Assembly (NCBI RefSeq): GCF_024171605.1
Contig: NZ_JALKAA010000007.1
Coordinates: 1-64,000 of the forward strand
DNA: 64,000 bases
Origin: Pontibacter sp. HSC-36F09
Lineage (GTDB): Bacteria; Bacteroidota; Bacteroidia; Cytophagales; Hymenobacteraceae
Reading direction: 5' to 3'
The notes beneath the pieces are model-generated. The model made no database searches and had not been told where the DNA came from. It saw only the letters and a program-made list of their open reading frames with translations. The position numbers and the translations under genes are program-made. Positions 1-9,166 of the stretch are shown here, in pieces. Each line of letters begins with the position of its first letter. Within the stretch, counting starts at the first letter, position 1.

Positions 1-160
1 TTTTTTTTCATCTTATGTAAGAGTTAAGTGTGAATCAGAAGGTAACGCTTATCCGCTGCTTTTTAAAAACCCTCTACCGAAGGTTTAGTGCAACCCAGTG
101 CAGCCTTAACCTTTGCTACGCTGCAGGCTTCTGCTGCACCAATCCGTTCGACATGCTTAT

Positions 161-204
161 ACAGCAGCGGCTGCCTTCTTCCGTAGGCAGCCGCTGCTGT
201 TTTA
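161..204. terminator. Strong hairpin, probable terminator
   Basis: A 15-bp perfect inverted repeat (acagcagcggctgcc at 161-175, its complement at 186-200) encloses a 10-base loop and is followed by TTTT on the plus strand. It lies just past the 3' end of the minus-strand CPBP gene, so it may stop that transcript and anything entering from the left. Bases 1-160 hold no gene that I can support. Confidence 0.6.
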
Positions 205-230
205 ATGCCCCAATATCCGCTATCAAAATA

Positions 231-986
231 TCAGACACCAGGACTATACCTGACTTCACGAGTCTTGCTGTAGGACTGCCATAAGACCAACAGCAAGAAC
301 AGGAACCCCCAGCAGCCCGCCAGTATCCAGGTGCTGGCATCACCCGAAGTCGATGTAGTGGTAAATAAGGTTCTGGTTGATTCGTAGGCGATATTAGCAC
401 CCCAGTGGATGCCGAAGGCAAGCCAGAGCGATTTGGTGATGATGACCGCATAGGCCAATACCAGACCTAGTAACGTAAGATAGGAGAGGACTGCCGCGCC
501 ATCACCTAACCGCCAGATGTGATTAAGCACGTACACCAAAGCGGAAAGCAGCACCCAGTAAGCCGGCTTCATGTACTTCTCCAGATGGGCGTAAAGGTAG
601 CCTCGCGTTAAAATATCTTCCGCGATAGAAGGAATCGCGGTCATGAGCAGGAGCATAGGCACTTGTCCGGCAAAAGCTGCGATGGAGGTGTTGGAAACTA
701 TACTTTCATACCCAAGGAAAATTGAGGTATAGAATGACAGCACAAATACTATCAGACCCAGTAATAGCCCCGCTGCCAGTTGATGTAGCCACTTAGATTT
801 CAGCCCCAAGCCATAGCCCCCGAGTCCCGGCCATCCCTGGGATTTCGCCAAGAAAAAAGCAGCCACTAAAAACCCGATTTTGAATACAGCCATTATCCAA
901 AAGGAAGAGAAAAACTCCGGGAAATGGTATATGGCAAAGAGGAGTAGAAACCCAAGGAGGAACGAGAGTGCACTACGTTTAAGCAT
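231..986 (-). CDS. CPBP-family intramembrane metalloprotease
   Basis: A 251-residue polytopic membrane protein of the CPBP (CAAX protease / bacteriocin-processing, ABI) family. The family signatures are visible: the first motif is ED-ILTR at residues 123-128 (usually EExxxR), a histidine in NHIW at 156, and the last motif HWGAN at 194-198, all within predicted membrane helices. These residues coordinate the catalytic metal in characterised members. The second glutamate of motif 1 is aspartate here, a conservative change. The gene is monocistronic, and no bacteriocin or prenylation genes sit nearby to suggest a substrate. The family call is good; the substrate is unknown. Confidence 0.8.
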   Translation of the reverse strand: MLKRSALSFLLGFLLLFAIYHFPEFFSSFWIMAVFKIGFLVAAFFLAKSQGWPGLGGYGLGLKSKWLHQLAAGLLLGLIVFVLSFYTSIFLGYESIVSNTSIAAFAGQVPMLLLMTAIPSIAEDILTRGYLYAHLEKYMKPAYWVLLSALVYVLNHIWRLGDGAAVLSYLTLLGLVLAYAVIITKSLWLAFGIHWGANIAYESTRTLFTTTSTSGDASTWILAGCWGFLFLLLVLWQSYSKTREVRYSPGV

Positions 987-1154
987 CGCTTGTGATAAGA
1001 GCCATTAGGAGACCTCAAGCCGCAATAATAATTGAAATTGTAGGTACTTACAATATGTGAGGAAGGGTAAATTTTAGGTGACAAGGTATGCGCTTTACAA
1101 ACCTGAAAGACAATATATTCTATTATCAATTAGAACAAACTCAGAGGGAATGCA

Positions 1155-1616
1155 TTACTCCTTTACGACCTCACTCAGCTTCTCAAACACCATCCCCATT
1201 TTATCGAGCACGGCCTGCTGCTCCCTTAACTTAAAATCCTGTTTCAGTTCGTTGGGGTGTCGGTAACTCAGGTATACCTGGCCATTTTCGTCTTCCCAAA
1301 CCAGCAGGCGCAAAGGCAGGTCCAAGCCGCTGCGTTGGTCGGCTTGCATGAGGTTGGTACCTACCAACGGATTGCCAAAGATAAGCACATGCGTTGGCCG
1401 GAGTTCCAGGCCCTTGTCGGCAGCGGCTTTGGCGTGGTCTACTTCTGCGATCAGGTTGATGCCCATTCCTTGTATGGCCGTTTGAAGCTTGTCCAGCGTC
1501 TCTTCCATGCTGTAGGCACTCGGTTTTGTAAGCAATCGGTCAGACTGGGAAGGTTGCGCTATACCTGCACAAGAGGTGCAGAACAAAAGGAAAATTACGA
1601 ATGCAAAGTGCTTCAT
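1155..1616 (-). CDS. DUF302-domain lipoprotein
   Basis: A 153-residue protein with a short signal peptide ending in the lipobox-like FCTSC, so Cys16 is the probable lipidation site. The rest matches the DUF302 fold: an N-terminal SMEETLDKLQTAI helix, a central hydrophobic strand (THVLIFGNP) and a C-terminal LRLLVWED strand. DUF302 domains are small alpha/beta proteins, usually periplasmic or lipid-anchored, with no established activity. The gene stands alone with about 170 bp to the CPBP gene downstream and a long gene-free stretch upstream. The start is the first Met giving a proper signal peptide. Confidence 0.75.
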   Translation of the reverse strand: MKHFAFVIFLLFCTSCAGIAQPSQSDRLLTKPSAYSMEETLDKLQTAIQGMGINLIAEVDHAKAAADKGLELRPTHVLIFGNPLVGTNLMQADQRSGLDLPLRLLVWEDENGQVYLSYRHPNELKQDFKLREQQAVLDKMGMVFEKLSEVVKE

Positions 1617-1619
1617 CTT

Positions 1620-2362
1620 TTTTGAATTTAAGCCCGTCGCGGGCGTTCAGGAAATCCGATCCATGGAAATGAGCTCAGGTTGATGCCATAGAGCTAACCT
1701 CTGTAAGTATGGTATTCCAGGCCCCAACGCTCGTATATCGGGTCACATGTTTTGTTGGGGAGTATACGTATACACATAGCTGCCGATTAAACCGGATACG
1801 CCGATTGGCAACTCGTGCCCCACCAGCAAAGCAACGCACTGAAAATTACGCCCGTCTTCTTCGTCCTGCAAGTATTTCCGTAAGGTATAGTCAGCGATTC
1901 AGTCGGCGGCACCAGCCAAAGCGCTCTAATGCGACCAATGGGCTAGATCACGTAGGCGTTTGTTATACCTGGCAATAGCAGTCTGCTCCCGGGCTCGTCG
2001 TGTCTGGATTTGCCGGCACCCAATACGCTATACCTACTGACGGTTGCCTTTCAGGTAAAGTGGCAGGTTACAGGGCATAGTTGAGCCCAGTTTAGCGACG
2101 TAAAGTTAATGTCTTTGTACGGAAGGTACAGGTAAAATGGGCTTGGTGTTTTGGTAGCGACCAAGGTATAGCCGGGTGTTTTTGGTGTCGGAAGATGCTT
2201 TTGAAAAACATTTGTGCAAGGTTTCGGCAAAAGGCATGACAAATTCACTTACAAAATTTATATTAGCACTCGGGCGTTCTTTTTGCAATGCCCGTATACC
2301 TGCGTCTGTCCGGAAACCTTTGTTCTCCGGGTACACACGAGGCTTCCCTAACATCCGAAAAC
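1620..2362. other. Gene-free interval upstream of ppk1
   Basis: About 740 bases without a convincing gene; short open frames on both strands show no recognisable protein character. Several GGTATA/TATACC motifs occur (near 1886, 1970, 2026, 2165 and 2293). The last 200 bases presumably contain the ppk1 promoter, but I cannot place a convincing -33/-7 pair. Confidence 0.5.
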
Positions 2363-4468
2363 ATGCTGATCAATAAGGTTTCTGACCAGATTAAACGAAG
2401 TAAATACATTAGCCGCGACCTCAGCTGGCTGCGCTTCAACTACCGTGTGCTCGACCAGGCCCGCGACACCAGCCGCAGTATTTTTGACCGGCTCAAGTTC
2501 ATGGCCATCACGGCTTCCAACCTCGATGAATTTTTTATGATTCGGGTGGGCAGCTTGTACAACTACATCGACTACGGCAAAGAGCGACTGGACTATTCCG
2601 GCCTGCGCGAAATGCCTTTCCGCAAAAAACTGCTCGACTACGCCCACCGCTTCGTCAACGACCAGTACCTCACATTCAATAATGAGCTGGCTGAACTGTT
2701 TGAGAAGAATGGCTTTGACATACTGAAAGTAGGCGACTTGACCGAAATTGAGCAAAAGAAGGTAGACAGCTACTTCAAAAATACGATCTACCCGCTGCTC
2801 ACGCCTATGGTATTTGATAACTACCATGGTTTTCCGCTGCTCATGAACCAGTTGCTGACTTTTGGTGTGGTTACCCGAACCACGGAGGAGCAGAAGGCGC
2901 AGGACCGCGTTACGTTTGTGCAGATTCCGCAAAACCTGGCCCGTTTCTACGAGATTAACCGCAAGGACAAGATCGTTTTCGTACCAATCGAGGAAATCAT
3001 CCGCTGGAAGATCAAAAAGCTGTTCCGCAACGTTGACATCGTATCGGCGAACCTATTCCGCATTACCCGCAACGGGGATTTTACGCTGGAGGAGTCGGAC
3101 GACATTGAAGCGGATTTTGTGCAGGAGATCAAATCGAAACTAAAAACCCGAAAGAAGGGCCGCGTGGTGCGGCTGGAGATCGAGCGCAACCCGTCTCAGT
3201 TTATGATGAAGGTGCTGAAGGAGCGCTGGGTCATCGACAATGCCAATGTCTTCACGATCACAACCATGATTGATTTGCGCGGCCTGTGGCAGATCATCAA
3301 CCACCGGCAGTTCAAGGACAAAGGATTCAAGCAACCCGCTCCGGTTATTCCGCTCAGCCTACCCGCCGAGTCGGTGGATATGTTTGAGTACCTGAAAGCG
3401 CATGACGTACTGTTGCATCACCCTTACAATAACATGGACCCTGTGGTGCAGTTGCTGGAGCGTGCCGCCGAAGACCCTTATGTACTAGGTATAAAGCAGA
3501 CGATTTACCGGCTGGCCGATCAGTCGCGGGTAACGGCTGCTCTCCTGAAAGCGGCCGAAAATGGCAAGCACGTGTCGGTGCTGTTCGAGGTGAAGGCACG
3601 TTTTGACGAAGAGAAAAACCTGCGGGAAGGCGAGCGTCTGGAAAAAGCAGGCTGCTTTGTGATCTACGGCATCAGCAAGTACAAGACGCACACCAAAATG
3701 CTTATGATCATCCGGAAGGAAGGGGAGAAGGTAACGCGCTACGTGCACATCGGCAGCGGCAACTACAACGAGCAGACGGCCCGCCTTTACACTGACATCA
3801 GCCTGCTGACTACCAACGATGTGTATGCGCACGACGTGTCAGAGTTCTTTAATGTCATCACCGGGCACTCCAGACCGAACGAATATAAGTACTTGCTTAC
3901 TTCTCCCAAAGCGATGCGCTCGCAACTGATTGAGCTGATACGCAATGAAGCCCGCAATGCAAAAAAAGGTTTAAAAAGCGGCATCGTGATCAAGATTAAC
4001 TCGCTGGAAGACAAGGAGGTGATCGATGAGTTTTACAAAGCCTCCAAGGCCGGTGTCCCGATCAAATTGATCGTGCGCGGCATCTGCTGTCTGCGGCCAG
4101 GGCGTGAAGACCTGAGTGAGAATATTTCGGTGAAGTCGATTGTAGGGGAGTATCTGGAGCACAGCCGCATCTTTTACTTCCACAACAACGGAGACTCGAA
4201 GGTATACGGTGGCAGCGCCGACATTATGGTACGTAGCTTTGACCGCCGCGTCGAAGCACTTTTCCTGATCGTGAATGAAGAGCTGAAGAAAGAGGCGATC
4301 AACATCCTGTACTACAACCTGCTCGACAACCAGAACTCATACATCATGCGCGAGGACGGCACCTACTCCCGCAAAAAGCCAGCCACCAACGAAGAGATAA
4401 TTGACGTGCACAAGCTGTTTTACAAGAAGGTTTTTGAAGATACTGCGCAGGAAGTAGAGTTGGTGTAA
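2363..4468 (+). CDS. ppk1: Polyphosphate kinase 1
   Basis: Reversibly transfers the gamma phosphate of ATP to inorganic polyphosphate. I take the Met at 2363 (MLINKVSD, 701 residues) rather than the upstream frame opening at 2288, because PPK1 proteins are about 690 residues and begin shortly before the conserved ISRDLSWLRFN segment. The two phospholipase-D-like catalytic histidines are in place: KTHTKM (about residue 441, the autophosphorylated site) and EHSRIFYF (about residue 598). HIGSGNYNEQTARLYTD and the late GGSADIMVRSFDRRVE are also typical of PPK1. A terminator hairpin follows directly. A Ppx/GppA phosphatase converges on it 640 bp away, so synthesis and degradation of polyphosphate are neighbours here. 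Confidence 0.96.
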   Translation: MLINKVSDQIKRSKYISRDLSWLRFNYRVLDQARDTSRSIFDRLKFMAITASNLDEFFMIRVGSLYNYIDYGKERLDYSGLREMPFRKKLLDYAHRFVNDQYLTFNNELAELFEKNGFDILKVGDLTEIEQKKVDSYFKNTIYPLLTPMVFDNYHGFPLLMNQLLTFGVVTRTTEEQKAQDRVTFVQIPQNLARFYEINRKDKIVFVPIEEIIRWKIKKLFRNVDIVSANLFRITRNGDFTLEESDDIEADFVQEIKSKLKTRKKGRVVRLEIERNPSQFMMKVLKERWVIDNANVFTITTMIDLRGLWQIINHRQFKDKGFKQPAPVIPLSLPAESVDMFEYLKAHDVLLHHPYNNMDPVVQLLERAAEDPYVLGIKQTIYRLADQSRVTAALLKAAENGKHVSVLFEVKARFDEEKNLREGERLEKAGCFVIYGISKYKTHTKMLMIIRKEGEKVTRYVHIGSGNYNEQTARLYTDISLLTTNDVYAHDVSEFFNVITGHSRPNEYKYLLTSPKAMRSQLIELIRNEARNAKKGLKSGIVIKINSLEDKEVIDEFYKASKAGVPIKLIVRGICCLRPGREDLSENISVKSIVGEYLEHSRIFYFHNNGDSKVYGGSADIMVRSFDRRVEALFLIVNEELKKEAINILYYNLLDNQNSYIMREDGTYSRKKPATNEEIIDVHKLFYKKVFEDTAQEVELV

Positions 4469-4490
4469 CTTACTTATGAAAGACCTTTCC

Positions 4491-4526
4491 AAAAGCCCTT
4501 CCTCAAAACAGGAGGGGCTTTTTTTG
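4491..4526 (+). terminator. Rho-independent terminator of ppk1
   Basis: Inverted repeat aaaagcccttcct / aggaggggctttt with one G-U pair and a short A-rich loop, followed by seven T residues, 22 bases after the ppk1 stop codon. Confidence 0.8.
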
Positions 4527-4534
4527 TCTGAATC

Positions 4535-5075
4535 AGGATTTGCAGGATTAGAGGATTGACAGGATTTTCGTTCATGATTATACTTGCCCCCCCGAGAGGG
4601 GAATTTGGGTAGCTGATGTTTCTAAGGTATAGCTTCGTAGTTTCAGCAGTTTTTTGCAGTACCGGGTCCAACCACCCCTACCCCTCCTTGTCTAAGGAGG
4701 GGAGTCTGTTGCTGCCAATTCATAGGTATAAGCGCTGTGGCTTTTGCAAATACTCTCACGCACCGTTGACAGGTATAGCAACACTAACTTGCACGCTAGC
4801 TATGAAACAATTAGCTTTCCCAGGTGCACTTTTCGGCGCTCCACTGTTCGAGCGTTCAGCGAGTTTGGAGCGTCTTGATTTTTTTGCTTACTTTTTTCAT
4901 CAAGGAAAAAAGTGAGGCCCGCCCGGCCAGGGCAAGCTATAAAACAGTATAGTTGCTATACCTGCAGGAGACATTAGCTACATCGCAAAATGTGCTATAC
5001 CTATACCTGGACTGGAGGCCCCACCAATAGCAGACACGAGCAAAAGCTCGCGCTATTAATGAGCACAAGCTATAC
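4535..5075 (+). repeat. Composite intergenic repeat, copy 1
   Basis: First of three related intergenic elements in the window, arbitrarily called plus. It is modular: (A) tandem-like AATCAGGATTT / GGATTGACAGGATTTT near 4531-4567; (B) imperfect palindrome CCCCTCCTT...AAGGAGGGG near 4678-4701, preceded by GGGTCCAACCACCCCTA; (C) CACTGTTCGAGCGTTCAGCG at 4842-4861; (D) a hairpin built on ACTTTTTTCATCAAGGAAAAAAGT at 4891-4914 followed by GCCCGCCCGGCCAGGGCAAGC; (E) ATACCTATACCTGGACTGG and GGCCCCACCAATAGCAG near 4998-5035. It sits between the convergent 3' ends of ppk1 and ppx. No transposase is present. Confidence 0.85.
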
Positions 5076-5111
5076 CTTCATTTCAGCAACGCTGGCAAAA
5101 CAAAAAACCAA

Positions 5112-6014
5112 CTACCGACTAATCTGACTTATAACAAACCGCTCCTGATGATGCTGCTCATACAAGGCATGAATCATTCCGTCTTTGAGACCGACGGCAG
5201 GCACAAGCATACTCTCCAGTTTCGCCCACTTCATGGCGGACAGGTAGATCTCGGCGGCGGGGAGGATGACGTCAGCGCGGTCGGGGTTGAGGAGGAGCTC
5301 CGTGATGCGTTGCTCCATGGTCATGGCCGCTATACCTTGGGTGATCTCTTCGATCTGCTTGCGGAAAATGGGTTTGCCTACCGCCTTGCCTGACATATCG
5401 AAAATCTTGTTTATGTTACCGCCGGTGCCGATAGCGCGGGTAAGGTGGTGTTTCCTGGCATTCTCTTCGATCCAGGTGCGCATGGTGTTCCAAAGTTCGT
5501 GCGACTCTACCCCGTGCATGTGGCGGATAGAACCCTGCTCAAAAGAATGGGAAGCCATCTTTTCCCGGTTCACATAAATGTTAAACTCCGTGCTGCCGCC
5601 ACCGACGTCGATGTGCAGGTAATTGCGCTCGTCCAGGAAGTTCACGATGACTTTGTTGATCAGGTCAGCCTCTGCTTCCCCGTCGATCACCTGGATGTTC
5701 ATGCCGATCGCCTGGTGCACGCGGTCCAAAATTTCGGGGGCATTCTCGGAGGTACGCATGGCCGAAGTGGCGCAAACCATGTAATGGTCCACGTCGTGCA
5801 CGTCGAGCAGCAGTTGAAAAGCGTGAAGGAGCTTAATGAATTTCTGAATTTTGTACTCGCTGATATAGCCGTTGCTAAAAACATCCTCGCCAAATCGGAT
5901 GGCGTAGCGGATGTATTCTATTCGTTTAAAAATAACGTTTCCATTCTGATTCAGAACGCTGGAGATCTGGCATCTCACAGCATTCGAACCGATATCAATA
6001 GCAGCTAACTTCAA
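5112..6014 (-). CDS. ppx: Ppx/GppA-family phosphatase (exopolyphosphatase)
   Basis: A 300-residue member of the ASKHA-fold Ppx/GppA family, which removes terminal phosphate from polyphosphate or from pppGpp. Visible signatures are the N-terminal phosphate loop AIDIGSNAVR (residues 5-14), ATSAMRTSEN near residue 83, the DVGGGSTEF glycine-rich loop near residue 136 and the AIGTGGNI loop near residue 194. It is the short form with only the two N-terminal domains, lacking the C-terminal HD-like extension of E. coli Ppx (about 510 residues). Proximity to ppk1 favours polyphosphate as the substrate, though a pppGpp role cannot be excluded. The start gives the expected MKLAAIDIGSN opening. Confidence 0.9.
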   Translation of the reverse strand: MKLAAIDIGSNAVRCQISSVLNQNGNVIFKRIEYIRYAIRFGEDVFSNGYISEYKIQKFIKLLHAFQLLLDVHDVDHYMVCATSAMRTSENAPEILDRVHQAIGMNIQVIDGEAEADLINKVIVNFLDERNYLHIDVGGGSTEFNIYVNREKMASHSFEQGSIRHMHGVESHELWNTMRTWIEENARKHHLTRAIGTGGNINKIFDMSGKAVGKPIFRKQIEEITQGIAAMTMEQRITELLLNPDRADVILPAAEIYLSAMKWAKLESMLVPAVGLKDGMIHALYEQHHQERFVISQISR

Positions 6015-6124
6015 ATATGATCTGTTTTAGAGCGTAAAACATGCTTTCTTAAGCCAAATATAGGTATAAATGCTGTACGCAGAAATTCTCCGAACCACTA
6101 AAATAAGATGGTCGGCAAACAATT

Positions 6125-7477
6125 TTACTCAGCAGACTGCAGCCATCCGAGTCTGCCATCCGGCTGTCGCACCAGCTCAAACTGCCCGTTAATGGCTACC
6201 ACAGGTATAGCGACTCCCGCTGGCAGACTGTCCATTTGCCCGGCTTCCGGGTGCGCAGCATCCAGCAACGGATGCTCCTGTTTTAGTTTTTTTAAGGCAA
6301 TCGGCTTGGCTATACCTTCCACAAGTGAACTGATTATGTACGCTTCGGACTGGTCGGGCAGGCGGACGCGGTACCAGTTATTGGCAGCGCCCGTCACCTG
6401 CAACGGCGTGTTTTTGGGGAGGGAGGTATAGAGAGAGGCTTTGGCCGAAGGCTGCGTCCGGACATTGGCCATTTTAGATGCTACCCTCACCCAGTTGCCA
6501 ATGAGAGCGGCATCCACTTTTACGGCAGGTATAGGTGCTCCGGATTGATGCACGTACGGGTAGGGATTGGTAGCGCCATGGCCGTAACGGTATATCCCAA
6601 AGTGCAGATGCGGTCCGGTTCCCCGTGCATTGCCGGTATTGCCAACGAGCCCCAAGGTATCGCCTGCGGTAACGCGCTGTCCGGCTGAAACCAACTGTTG
6701 GTCGAGGTGCGCATAGTACAGGTTCTGCCCGCGATCCCTGTCCGAAAGCCAGATGACCTTTCCACCGCGGGGCGTCTCGTCAACCCGAGACACCAAACCA
6801 TTTGCGGAGGCGACAACAGGTGTACCACGCGGAGCAAAGATATCGATGCCTTCGTGGCTGCGGGCGCCTGCGTCACGCGGGTCACCCCAGATGCTGGCAA
6901 TGTGACGGCTCGATTTGCCAGGTATAGGAAAAGCCAGCGTAGGTTGTGCCTGAATCGTAATGGTATACGTGCCACCCCGCAGCAGCTCTGGTTGAATCCG
7001 TAGCAAGTGGGCCATGTCTTCGTCTACCACATAGGTCAGTGTGGTGGCGGCTGTATCGGCAGAGGCGACTCGTTTCGGGATAGTGAAAGGGGCAGTGCTA
7101 GCCTCAAACAAATCCATGAACACCTGCATGGTTTGGCGGGCTTTCATCTCCAGGCTCACCACCAGTTTTTCGCCACGCCTGGCTTCTACTTTGTAGCCCA
7201 ATGCGCGTGGCTCATCAGCCGGAAAGTAGCCGGTTTCCTTGAATGGCAGTGTAACCGTTGTAGGCGTTTGCAGCGCCGCCTCGCCTGCTGCCAGCCAGTC
7301 CTGCCCCACAGCGGTTTGGTCAAGCTTGGCGGTTTTCAGGGAGGAGACATAGGCCTCGAAGGGTGTCTGGTTTTTAAATACGCCACGCAGCGTTTCGCGG
7401 CTTCCGCAACTGGAGAGGAAGAGGGTGATCAAGATAAGGTATAGGTAAGGAGAATAGCTTGTTGGCTTTCTGTTCAT
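6125..7477 (-). CDS. M23 peptidase lipoprotein with C-terminal SH3-like domain
   Basis: A predicted outer-membrane or periplasmic murein endopeptidase of the LytM/M23 type. I choose the Met at 7477 (MNRKPTSY, 450 residues) over one 14 codons upstream, because it starts a regular signal peptide ending in the lipobox LSSC (Cys24). The M23 zinc motifs are complete: HEGID (His208, Asp212) and HLHF (His290, His292). A bacterial SH3-like region follows (NVRTQPSAKASLY onward, about residues 340-395), usually a cell-wall binding module. About 180 residues between the lipid anchor and the M23 domain form a beta-rich region of unknown role. It is divergent from a YkuD_2 transpeptidase gene, so both may be controlled from the intervening 176 bp. 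Confidence 0.9.
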   Translation of the reverse strand: MNRKPTSYSPYLYLILITLFLSSCGSRETLRGVFKNQTPFEAYVSSLKTAKLDQTAVGQDWLAAGEAALQTPTTVTLPFKETGYFPADEPRALGYKVEARRGEKLVVSLEMKARQTMQVFMDLFEASTAPFTIPKRVASADTAATTLTYVVDEDMAHLLRIQPELLRGGTYTITIQAQPTLAFPIPGKSSRHIASIWGDPRDAGARSHEGIDIFAPRGTPVVASANGLVSRVDETPRGGKVIWLSDRDRGQNLYYAHLDQQLVSAGQRVTAGDTLGLVGNTGNARGTGPHLHFGIYRYGHGATNPYPYVHQSGAPIPAVKVDAALIGNWVRVASKMANVRTQPSAKASLYTSLPKNTPLQVTGAANNWYRVRLPDQSEAYIISSLVEGIAKPIALKKLKQEHPLLDAAHPEAGQMDSLPAGVAIPVVAINGQFELVRQPDGRLGWLQSAE

Positions 7478-7653
7478 GTTTGTTATCGTTTCCGGATTAC
7501 TGAGATGTGTCCCTTTCAATACAAATATGATACCCGTATTGATTCCTTTTGCTTGATATAGAATGATTTGGGAGCAATGTTGGACCTTTGGAGCAATTCT
7601 GAACTGTGCATGAGCAGGTACGTAGAAAACAGATATACCAATGAGATCGGATT

Positions 7654-8505
7654 GTGAGAACGAACGTCAGAAAGAAAAGCATCAAAGAACGGTGGCGCAA
7701 ACGCAGCAGGAAAATGGGCAAACGCTTGTTGCCTCTCTTTGCCCCGCTTATACTATCGCCGTCGGCTTCGATAGGAGCCGGTAAATACGTTTCTGTAGAC
7801 AAAGTAAAAGCGAACGTGACCGCGCTTTCCGTCATCCGCTTTGAGCAGGTTTCCTTCGACCTGTATACCCAGATGAACCTGAGCGCTGCGGGTCTAAGCT
7901 ATGATGCGTTCAACAACGCGTTGATGGGGTACTACGGCATGTACAACGAAGGGCGTCTGTCCGACAAAGGCATCCTGACTGTGGTAGATTTCACGAAACC
8001 ATCTAACGAGAAAAGACTCTGGGTACTCGACCTCAATAGCCGGGAGGTGTTGCATAATACCTACGTAGCGCATGGCCGCAACTCCGGGGAGGTAAGGGCG
8101 CAGGAATTCTCCAACGAGCACAAGTCGTTTATGAGCAGTGTAGGCTTTTATGTGACGGATAACATCTACCACGGCAAGCATGGCAAGTCGCTAAGGCTCG
8201 ACGGCCTGGACGAAGGTTACAATACCAATGCCCGCGAGCGTGCCGTGGTGATGCACGGAGCCGAGTACGCCACTGAGGATTTCATGAATAAATACGGCAG
8301 ACTGGGCCGTAGTCTGGGTTGTCCGGCGGTACCTCTTGGCGAGCACGAGAGCATCATTGATGCCATTACAGGAAAAACTGCCCTCTACATCCACTCAGGA
8401 GACGAGCAGTATACGTCCCATTACCTGGACAATGCCAACGCCGTGGCGGGCTACATGGCCAGCACGCAGCCTAATCAACTGCCTCCTGCGGAGTTTTCCA
8501 TTTAA
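7654..8505 (+). CDS. YkuD_2-type murein L,D-transpeptidase-like protein
   Basis: A 283-residue exported protein of the YkuD_2 (catalytic domain 2) L,D-transpeptidase family. The catalytic signature HGAEY (His201) ... GRSLGCPAV (Cys223) is intact. Characterised YkuD enzymes use this cysteine to form 3-3 peptidoglycan cross-links or attach proteins; the role of the YkuD_2 subfamily is less certain. The start may be the GTG at 7654, giving a very basic n-region before a hydrophobic core (LLPLFAPLILSPSA), or the ATG at 7714; both leave a signal peptide. It is divergent from the M23 gene, and its last 35 bases overlap the convergent thioredoxin-like gene. Confidence 0.85.
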   Translation: MRTNVRKKSIKERWRKRSRKMGKRLLPLFAPLILSPSASIGAGKYVSVDKVKANVTALSVIRFEQVSFDLYTQMNLSAAGLSYDAFNNALMGYYGMYNEGRLSDKGILTVVDFTKPSNEKRLWVLDLNSREVLHNTYVAHGRNSGEVRAQEFSNEHKSFMSSVGFYVTDNIYHGKHGKSLRLDGLDEGYNTNARERAVVMHGAEYATEDFMNKYGRLGRSLGCPAVPLGEHESIIDAITGKTALYIHSGDEQYTSHYLDNANAVAGYMASTQPNQLPPAEFSI

Positions 8506-9043
8506 TGCCACAGCCTATACCTGGCTTCTGGTCAGCGACTACCGCCTGACCGGCCAGCAGGGCATCCAGTGCCTGTCGCAGGCCGTGTCCTGTTACAGGC
8601 ACGTTGCTTTTAGGCTGCGCATCATCAAACTTTCCATGGTAGGCCAGGCGCATGTTCCTGTCAAACACATAGAACTCGGGTGTACAAACGGCCTGGTACG
8701 TGCGGGCTACCTGCTGGGTCTGGTCGTACAGGTATGGAAACGGAAAGTTTTTCTCCCTAGCCAGCTCACGCATCTGCTGCGGCCCGTCCTGTGGGGAACT
8801 GGTAGCATCATTTGCACTGATACCTACAAACCGCACTCCTTTCTGCTGATACTCATTGGCCACCTGCACAAGTTCGCTTAGGATGTGCTGCACATAGGGA
8901 CAGTGGTTGCAGAGGAACATGATTACAGTGGCTCTGTTTGATGCGACATCTTGCAGCGATACGATCTTATCGGAAACCGTGTCGAGCAGGGCGAAGTTGG
9001 GTGCTACAGTGCCCAGTGGTAATGCTGTGGAAGCTAATGGCAT
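8471..9043 (-). CDS. Thioredoxin-like / AhpC-TSA family protein
   Basis: A 190-residue thioredoxin-fold protein. The redox site is FLCNHCPYV, a CxxC pair at Cys45 and Cys48, typical of the cytosolic redoxin subfamily often annotated 'thioredoxin family protein'. A cis-proline region (VCTPEFYVFD) follows at about residue 118, and the YHGKFDDAQPKS segment is characteristic of this subgroup. No signal peptide is visible, so it is probably cytoplasmic. It converges on and overlaps the L,D-transpeptidase gene by 35 bp. The physiological substrate is not evident. Confidence 0.85.
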   Translation of the reverse strand: MPLASTALPLGTVAPNFALLDTVSDKIVSLQDVASNRATVIMFLCNHCPYVQHILSELVQVANEYQQKGVRFVGISANDATSSPQDGPQQMRELAREKNFPFPYLYDQTQQVARTYQAVCTPEFYVFDRNMRLAYHGKFDDAQPKSNVPVTGHGLRQALDALLAGQAVVADQKPGIGCGIKWKTPQEAVD

Positions 9044-9118
9044 AACGCTGTAGATTTAGGTGAGAGAATTTTCCAGGCTATACCTGAATTTGAATCAATA
9101 TAAGATTTTTGCAGGAAT

Positions 9119-9166
9119 AAAAAAAGAAACTCAACAGGTGTCCGATACCTGTTGAGTTTCTTTTTT
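9119..9166 (-). terminator. Long perfect hairpin terminator
   Basis: About 20 bp of perfect stem (aaaaagaaactcaacaggt and its complement) with a short tccgat loop, flanked by A and T runs so that it can work in both directions. It overlaps the last bases of the small minus-strand gene ending at 9165 and lies upstream of the thioredoxin-like gene, so it mainly insulates the latter. Confidence 0.85.

Noticed and set aside
130-160. tRNA-like GTTCGA box near the left end
   Set aside because: No cloverleaf can be formed around it; no tRNA was found in the window.
1709-1978. 89-codon plus-strand open frame
   Set aside because: Arg/Ser-rich composition, no neighbour or motif support, located in a gene-free interval.
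4678-4701. CCCCTCC/GGAGGGG palindromes as a CRISPR-like array
   Set aside because: Only isolated palindromes inside a composite repeat; no regular repeat-spacer pattern anywhere in the window.
4616-4915. Open frame inside the composite repeat
   Set aside because: It covers repeat modules and hairpins and does not stay open in the other two copies.
4535-5075. Insertion sequence
   Set aside because: No transposase, no terminal inverted repeats at the element ends and no visible target duplication; treated as a non-coding composite repeat.
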